Program-made: the position numbers and the translations under genes
Notes under the pieces: generated by a model
Databases searched by the model: none
What the model saw: the letters and a program-made list of their open reading frames with translations, nothing else
Told to the model about the DNA's origin: nothing
Assembly (NCBI GenBank): GCA_021323605.1
Contig: JAJPKS010000302.1
Coordinates: forward strand, 1-34,690
Length of the DNA stretch: 34,690 nt
Reading direction: 5' to 3'
DNA from: Bacillota bacterium
Lineage (GTDB): Bacteria; Chloroflexota; Dormibacteria; Dormibacterales; Dormibacteraceae
Shown: positions 26,923-34,690 of the stretch, in pieces
Layout: each line of letters opens with the position of its first letter
Numbering within the stretch: position 1 is the stretch's first letter

Positions 26923-26957
26923 CTACGCGACAGATACATTCACTATGGTGCTCAGAC
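26923..26957. promoter_or_regulatory. Putative operator C between the divergent AIRS-like gene and the hypothetical gene
   Basis: CTACGCGACAGATAC (26923) and CTATGGTGCTCAGAC (26943), starts 20 bp apart, in an AT-rich island. Confidence 0.35.
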
Positions 26958-26985
26958 GTCGGCCGGTCGAGAACCCGAGGCGAGC

Positions 26986-27879
26986 GTGAAGAACGTCATG
27001 CCCGGCCAGTACCGGAGCGTCTCGGTGGCGAGCATCGACGCTCCGCTGGACGAGGCGGCGGTGCGCGCCCACTTCATCGGCCGCGACGCCTACCGCCGGA
27101 CCCGGTTCATCGTGGTCCGCAGCGCGGAGGCGACGGCGGTGATCAGGGTGGTCAAGGCATCCGAGGAGCCCCTCTTCTCCCCCATCATCGACCTCGAGAT
27201 CCTCGCCGGCCCCGAGCACTGCGCGCTGGTCTCGGCCCCGGAGGTGGACACGGCGGTGCCCACGCAGATGGCCCGGGCGGCGCGCGAGCTGGCGCCCGGG
27301 ACACGCTCCGTCGTCGTCCAGGGCCGGTACCAGCACGTGAACTTCATCCTCGACCCGAGCCCGCTCCCGATCCGGGTGGTGGAGGTGGTGCCGCCGGAAC
27401 CGCCCAAGCTGCTCGATCAGGCCCGGCGGGTGCTGGAGGTGGCGGAGGACCTGCCCCCGATCGAGCTCCACCCCGAGCTGTTCGACCTGCGCATCCTGGC
27501 CCGTACGGCGCCGGCGGCTGCGTATCTCTTCCCGTGCCGGGGCTCGGGCGTGCTGGCCGAGGGCGCGGAGGTGGCCTACCTGGACGAGCACCCCTCGCCA
27601 CGGGACTGGACCCTGGTGGGCTGCGCCCGCTCCCGTCAGATCCACGCCTGGTTCTACGGCCGGGAGCCGGACACCGTCGACATGTGCCCCCGTCACCTGG
27701 CCGCGGCCGCCGGCCCCTCGGGCGCGGCCGACACCCTGACCAAGTGCTGCCTGCTGGAGGATCGCATCGCCTGCGACGGTCCCGTCGTCACCGTCCCCTG
27801 GGGCTCCAGCCTGGCCGAGGTGCGGGAGGGCCTGCGACGCCTGGCGAGGAGGATCGACCCCGGGTGGCAACCCGCCTGA
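26986..27879 (+). CDS. Uncharacterised conserved-looking protein
   Basis: 297 aa MKNVMPGQYRSVSVASIDAPLDEAAVRAHFIGRDAYRRTRFIVV...VDMCPRHLAAAAGPSGAADTLTKCCLLEDRIACDG; overlaps the start of the next gene. Confidence 0.8.
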   Translation: MKNVMPGQYRSVSVASIDAPLDEAAVRAHFIGRDAYRRTRFIVVRSAEATAVIRVVKASEEPLFSPIIDLEILAGPEHCALVSAPEVDTAVPTQMARAARELAPGTRSVVVQGRYQHVNFILDPSPLPIRVVEVVPPEPPKLLDQARRVLEVAEDLPPIELHPELFDLRILARTAPAAAYLFPCRGSGVLAEGAEVAYLDEHPSPRDWTLVGCARSRQIHAWFYGREPDTVDMCPRHLAAAAGPSGAADTLTKCCLLEDRIACDGPVVTVPWGSSLAEVREGLRRLARRIDPGWQPA

Positions 27880-29237
27880 CCGAGTCGCCGCTCTACCGCC
27901 ACCTCTGGAGCACGCCCGAGCTCGACGCCGTGTTCGAGGAGCGGGCGCGCCTGCAGTCCTGGCTGGATGTCCTGGCCGCCCTGGCCGCGGCCCAGGCGGA
28001 ACTCGGCATCATCCCCGAGGAGGCGGCCCGGGCGATCGCCCGGGGCGCCCGGGTGGAGACGCTGGACCTCGACCTCATAGCCCGGGAGACGCAGCGCAGC
28101 GGCCACTCCACGCTGGGCCTGATCCAGGGCCTGCGCCGGACGCTGCCGCCGCCGGCACGGGAGTACGTCTACTACGGAGCCACCGTGCAGGACCTGACCG
28201 ACACCTGGATGGGGCTGGCCATCAAGCGGGTCGGGGCCTTCGCCTGGTCGCGCCTGCGGGGCATCGAGGCGACCCTGCTGGAGCTGGCCCTGCGCCATCG
28301 TTCGACGCCCATGGCGGGTCGGACCCACGGACAGCCGGGCTCACCCATCACCTTCGGCCTCAAAGCGGCCTCCTGGGCGGACGAGGTCCGTCGGCACCTG
28401 GAGCGCCTCGACCAGGGCCGGCGCCGCTGGCCGGTGGGCCAGCTGGCCGGCGCCGTGGGCACCCTGGCCTTCTTCGGTCCTCGCGGCCCGGAGCTGCGCC
28501 GTCGTTTCTGTCAGCGGCTGGGCCTGGTCGACCCGGGCGTCGCCTGGACCACCGCCCGCGATCGCCCGGCCGAGTTCCTGCACCTGCTGGCGATGATCAC
28601 CGCCACCCTGGCGCGCGTCGGCCGTGAGATCTACGAGCTACAGCGGCCCGAGATCGGGGAGCTGCGCGAGCCCTCTCGCCCGGAGGCCGTCGGCAGCATC
28701 ACCATGCCCCACAAGCGGAATCCGGAGGTGTCCGAGCACCTGGTGACGCTGAGTCGCCTGGTGCGGGCGCAGGCTGCGGTGGTGCTGGAGGGCATGGTGC
28801 AGGAGCACGAGCGCGACGGGGCCGGCTGGAAGGCGGAATGGGCGGCCTTCCCCGACGCCTGCCTCTACGCCGGCGCGGCGCTGAACCTCGCCGGGACGGT
28901 GCTGGAGGGACTGGAGGTGGACGAGGCGCGGATGGGGGAGAACCTGGCCCGGAACCAGGGGTATCTGGCCTCGGAGCGCGTGCTCGCCGTCCTGGCGCCG
29001 CGGCTGGGCAAGCACCGGGCGCAGGAGCTGCTCCAGGACGCGCTGGGGCAGGGCCGCCGGCGCGGGCTCCCGCTGGAGGCGGCGCTCCGCGAGGCCGACG
29101 CCCTCCGCCCCTACCTGGACCGGGAGGTGGAGGGGCTGGTCGCCGGGGTCGACGTGGGGGCCGCCGCCCAGATGGTGGACGAGGTGGTGGGGAGGGCCCG
29201 CCGGGCCCGGGCCGCCGAAGCGGAGGAATGGCCGTGA
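27864..29237 (+). CDS. Adenylosuccinate lyase/carboxymuconate cycloisomerase-like aspartase/fumarase superfamily lyase
   Basis: GTG start at 27864; LTESPLYRHLWSTPELDAVFEERARLQSWLDVLAALAAAQAELGIIP; GRTHGQPGSPITFGLKAASWADE; GSITMPHKRNPEVSE signature. Confidence 0.9.
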   Translation: MATRLTESPLYRHLWSTPELDAVFEERARLQSWLDVLAALAAAQAELGIIPEEAARAIARGARVETLDLDLIARETQRSGHSTLGLIQGLRRTLPPPAREYVYYGATVQDLTDTWMGLAIKRVGAFAWSRLRGIEATLLELALRHRSTPMAGRTHGQPGSPITFGLKAASWADEVRRHLERLDQGRRRWPVGQLAGAVGTLAFFGPRGPELRRRFCQRLGLVDPGVAWTTARDRPAEFLHLLAMITATLARVGREIYELQRPEIGELREPSRPEAVGSITMPHKRNPEVSEHLVTLSRLVRAQAAVVLEGMVQEHERDGAGWKAEWAAFPDACLYAGAALNLAGTVLEGLEVDEARMGENLARNQGYLASERVLAVLAPRLGKHRAQELLQDALGQGRRRGLPLEAALREADALRPYLDREVEGLVAGVDVGAAAQMVDEVVGRARRARAAEAEEWP

Positions 29238-29283
29238 GGTCGGCCGGCTCCCGGCCAGGGACGCGCGCCCCCGGGGGTGGGGC

Positions 29284-30153
29284 GTGAGCCCACCCCCGGA
29301 AGGGACGTCCGGGCCGCCGTCGGCCGGTCGGTTCCGCCCGCTCCCGGACCGGGACGGGCGGACGGCGGGGGACGAGGCGGGATTCCTCGGTCTGCCCGCC
29401 CGCGCTCCCAAGCCGCGCCCGGTCGGTCTGACCCACGTCCTGGACCGGGGTGTGCCGCTGGCGAACTTCGAACCCCTGGTGGCCTCCATCGCCCGCTTTG
29501 CCGACATCTGGAAGTTCGGCTGGGGCACCTCGTACCTGGACCGGGACCTGGGCGACAAGCTGGCCATCCTGGCCCGCCACCAGGTGCTCGCCTGTCCGGG
29601 CGGCACCCTGGCGGAGATCGCCTGGCTTCGAGGCAGAATCGGAGACTTCCTGGCCTGGGCGGAGGCGATGGGCTTCGCCGCGGTTGAGATCTCCAACGGG
29701 GCCACCGCCATGACGGCGACGGAGAAGCGGAGGCTGATCGCTCTGGCCGCCGGCCGCTTCGTGGTGCTGTCAGAGGTGGGCTCGAAGGACCCCCGGGTCA
29801 CCTGCTCGCCGGCCGACCTCGCCCGGCAGGCGCGGGCCGACCTGGAGGCGGGGGCGCGCTGGATCGTGCTCGAGGGAAGGGAGCACGGCAACGTCGGGCT
29901 GTACCGCGAGGACGGCAGCGTGCGCGAGGAGGTGGTGGAGGCGGTGATCTCGGCATCGGGTCCGGGCCCGGTGGTGTTCGAGGCCCCACGGAAGGAACAG
30001 CAGGTCTGGCTCATCCGCCGCCTCGGCCGCGACGTCAACCTGGGGAACGTCGCCCCGGCCGACGTCCTTGGCCTGGAGACCCTGCGCCTCGGCCTGAGGG
30101 CCGACACGCTCTTCCTGCTCTCGGCCGACCCCGAGCGACCGGCCGACGCCTGA
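29284..30153 (+). CDS. Phosphosulfolactate synthase (ComA) family protein
   Basis: GLTHVLDRGVPLANFEPLVASIARFADIWKFGWGTSYLDRDLGDKLAILARHQVLACPGGTLAEIAW...AVEISNGATAM...VLSEVGSKDP...GARWIVLEGREHGNVGLY...VVFEAPRKEQQVWLIRRLGRDVNLGNVAPADVLGLETLRLGLRADT. Confidence 0.88.
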   Translation: MSPPPEGTSGPPSAGRFRPLPDRDGRTAGDEAGFLGLPARAPKPRPVGLTHVLDRGVPLANFEPLVASIARFADIWKFGWGTSYLDRDLGDKLAILARHQVLACPGGTLAEIAWLRGRIGDFLAWAEAMGFAAVEISNGATAMTATEKRRLIALAAGRFVVLSEVGSKDPRVTCSPADLARQARADLEAGARWIVLEGREHGNVGLYREDGSVREEVVEAVISASGPGPVVFEAPRKEQQVWLIRRLGRDVNLGNVAPADVLGLETLRLGLRADTLFLLSADPERPADA

Positions 30154-30171
30154 CCCGTCCCGGAGCGGCGC

Positions 30172-31713
30172 TCAGATGGCCCGCCCCCGCCCCGCCCAGT
30201 AGGGATCGCGCAGCTTTCGCCGGTAGAGCTTGCCGTTCGGGTCGCGGGGCATCGCCTCCACGAAGTCGATCGAGCGAGGGACTTTGTAGCCGGCGAGCCG
30301 CCCCCGGCAGTACTGGAGGATCTCCTCGGCCAGGCGGTGGTCGGGGACGACCCCATCCGCCGGCTCGATCGCAGCCTTCACCTCCTCCCCCCACTCGTCG
30401 TTCGGGATCCCGAAGACCGCCGCGTCCCGCACCCCGGGATGGGTGAGCAGGACCGCTTCCACCTCGGCCGGGTAGATGTTGACCCCGCCGGAGATGATCA
30501 TCTCCGACCGGCGGTCGCAGAGGAACAGGTAGCCGTCCCGGTCGAGGTAGCCGACGTCGCCGACCGTGGCGTAGGCGCCCCGGCGGGCGGCGGCGGTCTT
30601 CTCCGGGTCCTTGAAGTACTCGAATCCCTCGCCCGAGACGCGGAAGTAGACCACCCCGACCTCCCCGGGCGGCAGCCGGTTGCCGTCGTCATCCATGATC
30701 ACGATCTCGGCGTCGGGGAAGGGCCTGCCCACCGTCCCCGGCTTGCGGAGCCACTCCTCGGCGAAGACGACGGTGCCCCCGCCCTCGGTGGACGCGTAGT
30801 ACTCGGTGATCACCGGCCCCCACCACTCGATCATCCTCCGCTTCACCTCGGGGGGACAGGGGGCCGCCCCATGGACGGCGCGGGTGAGGGAGGAGAGATC
30901 GTACCGGCGCCGAGTCGCCTCGGGCAGGGCCAGGAGGCGGACGAACTGGGTCGGGACCATCAGGGTATGGGTGACCCGGTACCGCTCGATCAGCTCCAGC
31001 ATGCGCTCGGGTGAGAACCCGTCCATGAGCACGACCGCGTGGCCGGCGTGGAGGGAGCCGGCCACGAACACCAGGGGGGCGGTGTGGTACCAGGGTGTGC
31101 AGCAGAGGTGGACGTGGTCGAGGCGGGGGTCGAGCCGGTACGTCTCCACCAGGCGGCTCCACTCGAACGCCTCCGGCGCCACCCCCGGCAGGGGCCGGCG
31201 TACCCCCTTGGGCCGGCCGGTGGTTCCCGACGTGTAGTGCATGACCCGCCCGGCAGTGGCGCCCTCGGGGGCCGAGTCCGGCTGCCCCCGGCTCAGCTCG
31301 GAGTAGGGGGTGAAGCCGGGGATGTCGCCCACCGCGAAGCACCGATCGGGAGTCCAGCCCAGCTCGGCGATCGCGGCCGCGCAGCGCTCGGCGAAACGTT
31401 CGTGGGCCACCAGCACCCGGGCCTCGGAGTCGGTCAGGACGTGGGCGATCTCCGGGCCGACGAAGTGGAAGTTGATCGGGACCAGGTAGTAACCGGCCGC
31501 GGCCGTGGCCAGGTAGAGCTCGATCGCCTCCTCCGCGTTGGGCAGCACCGCGGCCACGGCGTCCCCCGGGCGCAGCCCGCGGGCGTAGAGGCCGTGGGCG
31601 AGCCGCCGGGAACGGGTCAGCAGGTCGGCCCTGGTGAACCGGCGTCCCGAGTCGTCCACCAGCGCCAGTCGAGACGGTTCGCGCTCGGCGAACGACCAGA
31701 AGCTCTGCCCCAT
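30172..31713 (-). CDS. AMP-binding acyl-CoA synthetase (FadD-like)
   Basis: VMHYTSGTTGRPKGVRRPLPG (P-loop), YYASTEGGGTVVF, GDVGYLDRDGYLFLCDRRSEMIISGGVNIYPAEVEAVL, PRDPNGKLYRRKLRD (catalytic Lys). Confidence 0.95.
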   Translation of the reverse strand: MGQSFWSFAEREPSRLALVDDSGRRFTRADLLTRSRRLAHGLYARGLRPGDAVAAVLPNAEEAIELYLATAAAGYYLVPINFHFVGPEIAHVLTDSEARVLVAHERFAERCAAAIAELGWTPDRCFAVGDIPGFTPYSELSRGQPDSAPEGATAGRVMHYTSGTTGRPKGVRRPLPGVAPEAFEWSRLVETYRLDPRLDHVHLCCTPWYHTAPLVFVAGSLHAGHAVVLMDGFSPERMLELIERYRVTHTLMVPTQFVRLLALPEATRRRYDLSSLTRAVHGAAPCPPEVKRRMIEWWGPVITEYYASTEGGGTVVFAEEWLRKPGTVGRPFPDAEIVIMDDDGNRLPPGEVGVVYFRVSGEGFEYFKDPEKTAAARRGAYATVGDVGYLDRDGYLFLCDRRSEMIISGGVNIYPAEVEAVLLTHPGVRDAAVFGIPNDEWGEEVKAAIEPADGVVPDHRLAEEILQYCRGRLAGYKVPRSIDFVEAMPRDPNGKLYRRKLRDPYWAGRGRAI

Positions 31714-31907
31714 GACGCCTCTCCCCTCCTCGATCCTCGAACCTTCCGGAGATGCCGCCGGCGGCCGGCTCCCTTCATGATGCCCCGTCCCGGGAGCAGG
31801 CGCACCGGCGTGAAGGCCGGGTCGAGGAGGCCCGCGTCACCGCCGCGGCCGCCGGCACGGACCGGAGGAGGTCTCCGGGCGGCGCCCGGCCCCCTCTTCC
31901 GGCCCGG

Positions 31908-32909
31908 TCAGCCCCGGAAGCGAGGCCGTGCCCGCTCCGCCAGCTCCTCGGGAGTGGTGTCCACCATGGCCTGCCAGTGCATCCGCTCGAAGTAGGCGAC
32001 GTCCGAGCGGTAGAGCGGCTGCAGGTTGGAGCGGCAGACCAGGCGGACGCTCATCGCATAGCCGTCCGTGCCCGGCGGAGCGCCGTACACGGCCAGGTTG
32101 AAGCTCTGGAACCCGAGCTCGGCGTACACGGCGAGGGCCCGGGCGATGCCCTCGGCGAGGTCCCCGACCTGGTCCTCGCTCAGCTCCACCGGCGAGGCCA
32201 CCCCGGGCACGAGGGCGCGGAGCTCGTTGAACCCGAAGGGCGCGAAGCTGGCCAGCCACTCCCCGCAGCCAACACGGCCCAGGTAGCGCTCCCCCAGTCG
32301 CCGCTCCGTCTCCAGGTAGTCACGGAAGCGCTCACCGGAGACGCGGGCCAGGAGCTCCTGCACGGTGGTCGGGTGGCGGTCGACCGCCGCCTGGAGGTGA
32401 GGATGGAAGAGCGAGCTGCCCGAGGGAAGCATGTGGTTGGCGTTGATCGAGACCCAGCGGGCCCCGGGATCGTGCCTCGCCACCGCCTTCACGAACTCCA
32501 CCTGGGCGCCCAGGCTGTCGCGCAGGAGGGGGGCGGTCATGCCTTCCAGGGGGAGGTAGTGTCGGGCCGGGGAGTACACCGACACCGAGCTGTAGAGGGC
32601 GTAGGCCTGGATGTTGGGGAAGAGCAGCGCCTCGCCCCGCCGGATGCGTCCCTCGGGCACGATGGCGGGCGGAAACTTCGGCGTCGCCGACTCGACCCGG
32701 GGCGCACAGAAGAAGCATCCCTCCCGGGTCTGCTCGGCGAGGGACTCGAGGTCGAAGTCCGAGGGAGGGAGGAAGCGCGCCCCGGCGACGATGCGGGCGC
32801 TGTACTCGAGCAGCGGGTCCCAGCGGACCTCGACCGGCACCGGCGTGGGCCGGAAGTCGTGCATGGGGTGCAGGATCTCGGCGGTCATGACCTGGCGCTT
32901 CAGCTCCAT
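31908..32909 (-). CDS. GalT-like/HIT-superfamily nucleotidyltransferase-type protein
   Basis: CFFCAPRVESATPKFP metal-type Cys pair; SSLFHPHLQAAVDRHPTTVQELL (GalT HPHxQ-like motif). Confidence 0.7.
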   Translation of the reverse strand: MELKRQVMTAEILHPMHDFRPTPVPVEVRWDPLLEYSARIVAGARFLPPSDFDLESLAEQTREGCFFCAPRVESATPKFPPAIVPEGRIRRGEALLFPNIQAYALYSSVSVYSPARHYLPLEGMTAPLLRDSLGAQVEFVKAVARHDPGARWVSINANHMLPSGSSLFHPHLQAAVDRHPTTVQELLARVSGERFRDYLETERRLGERYLGRVGCGEWLASFAPFGFNELRALVPGVASPVELSEDQVGDLAEGIARALAVYAELGFQSFNLAVYGAPPGTDGYAMSVRLVCRSNLQPLYRSDVAYFERMHWQAMVDTTPEELAERARPRFRG

Positions 32910-33032
32910 GGCGGAGGCATTATCGCGCCCCCGGCCGACCCGGCCGCAGGGACGGGCACGATTCGGGCGCAGGCACGGCGAGACCCCTTCGCAAGAACCG
33001 CGTCCCGAGGCGTGGTCGATCGCCGCCCCCTC

Positions 33033-33695
33033 TCACGGCAGCGGCCCGCGCTCACGGTCCCCGGGGCCCACGGCCCGGCGGACGGCCCCCGTCCCCGGCG
33101 CGCACCATCCGGCGAGCCTGAGCACCGCCCGGCCGTCGCGATCGCCGTCCTCCACCTCCACCACCAGGTCGGTGCCGCCTCCCTCGTCCGGCACCCAGCG
33201 CACCGAGACGATGCGGTCCCCCACGCCGGCCGAGATGCCCACCGGCCGGTCGGGCGCCGGGGACGGGGGCGCCGACGGGCTCTCGCCGCCGTCCGGGACG
33301 CCGCCGCGGGGGAGGCCGGGGTCGATGGTCTCGGGCTCGCGCGGGCTGTAGTCGCGCCCGAAGCCGAGCCGGTCGGGCCGGGTGCGGTAGAGCCGGGTCA
33401 GGTACTGCTGGCGCTCGGCGTTGGGCTGGTGACGACCGTGCTCCCAGCGGCAGATCTCGCTCACGCTCACCTGGGGCGGCATGAGGCCGTCGAGTTCATA
33501 GAGCGCGTCCAACGCCCGGGACAGTTGCTGGCGTGTCCACCCGGCCGCGAAGCGGTGGGCCTCCAAGGGCGAGATCCCCGGCACCCGGGCCAGGATCTCG
33601 TCCACCACCCGGTCGCGCGGCCAGCCTTCGAGCTGGCCCTGGAGGCGGAGCTGCTTGGCGCGTTCCTCCTGGGCGCGGCGCAGAGCCCGATCCAT
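33033..33695 (-). CDS. HTH (XRE-like) domain protein with acidic Pro/Gly-rich C-terminal half
   Basis: TRQQLSRALDALYELDGLMPPQVSVSEICRWEHGRHQPNAERQQYLTRLYRTRPDRLGFG resembles actinobacterial HTH proteins; start ATG at 33695. Confidence 0.65.
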   Translation of the reverse strand: MDRALRRAQEERAKQLRLQGQLEGWPRDRVVDEILARVPGISPLEAHRFAAGWTRQQLSRALDALYELDGLMPPQVSVSEICRWEHGRHQPNAERQQYLTRLYRTRPDRLGFGRDYSPREPETIDPGLPRGGVPDGGESPSAPPSPAPDRPVGISAGVGDRIVSVRWVPDEGGGTDLVVEVEDGDRDGRAVLRLAGWCAPGTGAVRRAVGPGDRERGPLP

Positions 33696-34019
33696 GGCGG
33701 TGCCCCCTGCCGCTACACGACGCCCGAGGGGCGGTTGCCATGCCGCCCGGGGATTCCCCGACAACGTCCCGGCTCCCCGGGCACGGCCGGCATGGAGATG
33801 AAGCCCACCGCGTGCGTCACGACGATGGTTGCAGGGCGATGCGAAACGTCCTCGAAGCTCACGGCAGCAGCGCTTTCAAACCGGTTCCTCGACCGATGGG
33901 TGGGTACAGTTCGCCATCAGTATCCCCGATCGAAGGCGACCTTTGTGTTGCAGCAATGTTGCTGACGATCGTCCTCTTCGCGACCTTCGATCAATTGAGA
34001 CAAGACGTGCATATGTGGC

Positions 34020-34047
34020 TTGACAACCTTTGTCCTGCACGTATACC
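34020..34047 (+). promoter_or_regulatory. Sigma70-like promoter
   Basis: TTGACA - 16 bp - TATACC, in the unusually AT-rich stretch upstream of the MBL-fold gene. Confidence 0.35.
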
Positions 34048-34342
34048 AGCGCATCGATACGAGGGCTGGCGTGGGCGAACGCATCACAGGAGATGTGCGC
34101 GCAGACGATCATCCGTGCAAAACCCCGAGGGCACCGTGGACGCCCGCGCCGGCCCGAACCACCTCCCCGCGGCCGGCCCGGCCTCCTGCCCGCGGGCGAA
34201 CTCGGGGAGGCTCGGCGCCGACCGGCCGCCGGTGGCCCCTCGTTCCCGGGCCGAACCCCCGGTCCGAAGGGCCGCCCCGACCGCCGCCACCGGGTCGCCA
34301 ACCCGCTCACGGGAGGACGCCTGGACGATACTGAGCGCAACC

Positions 34343-34603
34343 ATGGATCGGGTTCGATACGAGAAGCGGCTGGTGGACCTGGGCAACCGTACCTACGCCT
34401 ATCTCCAGCACGACGGCTCGTGGGGATGGAGTAACTCCGGCCTCGTGGTTGGGGACGGGCGGGCACTGGTCGTCGACACCCTGTTCGACCTCCACCTCAC
34501 CCGGGAGATGCTGCGCGCCTACGAGGACGTCATGCCGCCCACATGCCGCATCGAGACGGTGGTCAACTCCCACGTCAACGGCGACCACCACCTCGGTGGC
34601 CAG
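34343..34603 (+). CDS. MBL-fold metallo-hydrolase, N-terminal fragment
   Basis: MDRVRYEKRLVDLGNRTYAYLQHDGSWGWSNSGLVVGDGRALVVDTLFDLHLTREMLRAYEDVMPPTCRIETVVNSHVNGDHHLGG (HxxGDHxxG); protein similarity stops at about 34600. Confidence 0.75.
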
Positions 34604-34690
34604 CTCCTTGCGCCCCTCGCGCTCGTACCACTCCGAGGAGAGCCGGCCCTCCACCGCCACCAGCGAGCCCTTGCCCGCGTACTGGCTGCA
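34579..34690 (-). CDS. ssb: Single-stranded DNA-binding protein fragment (runs off the right edge)
   Basis: Minus strand from 34690: CSQYAGKGSLVAVEGRLSSEWYEREGRKELATEVVVA, a classic SSB OB-fold segment. Confidence 0.75.

Noticed and set aside
26911-26948. CATAG...CTATG inverted repeat in the AIRS/297-aa intergenic region as a separate operator
   Set aside because: Only 5-bp arms with long spacing, likely by chance; folded into site C of the direct-repeat motif instead.
27534-29237. 567-aa version of the lyase
   Set aside because: First ~110 residues are an off-frame reading of the preceding gene; homology begins at GTG 27864.
31752-33965. 737-aa plus-strand ORF
   Set aside because: Antisense to the GalT-like and HTH genes, His/Arg/Gly-rich shadow sequence.
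1-34690. CRISPR arrays, tRNA/rRNA genes, insertion sequences, prophage, toxin-antitoxin or defence systems
   Set aside because: No regularly spaced repeats, RNA-gene consensus, transposase/integrase motifs or defence-type domains found by eye; a tRNAscan/ISfinder/DefenseFinder run would be decisive.

Overview
High-GC bacterial window of about 34.7 kb with roughly 30 supportable genes and no tRNA, rRNA, CRISPR array or transposase that I could recognise. Left part (1-13 kb): ordinary accessory catabolism, namely a truncated Tat-type solute-binding protein, MFS transporter, FAD aromatic hydroxylase, HpaB-like 4-HPA 3-hydroxylase, DapA-like aldolase, PAP2 phosphatase, a divergent sulfocyanin-like cupredoxin/Rieske pair, a class-V aminotransferase, a decayed LLM-flavin oxidoreductase pseudogene and a MaoC dehydratase. 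Centre (11.8-30.2 kb): a composite locus that joins three things. (1) A full set of FdrA/YlbE(DUF1116)/YlbF(DUF2877)/carbamate kinase homologues, i.e. the oxamate-carbamoyltransferase AllFGH+K type. (2) Most of the MSMEG_0565-0572/Sll0783-0787 'nitrogen-starvation' (nit1-type) cluster: glycosyltransferase, Sll0783-like protein, radical SAM, GNAT and AIR-synthase-like proteins, but with no nitrilase in the window. (3) A ComA-like phosphosulfolactate synthase next to an aspartase/fumarase-superfamily lyase and an uncharacterised protein. The AT-rich intergenic promoters of this region share tandem CTATnGTGA-like elements spaced 20-21 bp, suggesting one regulon, perhaps under the XRE-cupin regulator encoded inside it. 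Right part: acyl-CoA synthetase, GalT/HIT-like protein and an HTH protein. At the extreme right end, an MBL-fold gene breaks off head-on into an antisense SSB fragment at a short shared sequence, a likely chimera. All assignments come from reading motifs by eye; no searches were run.
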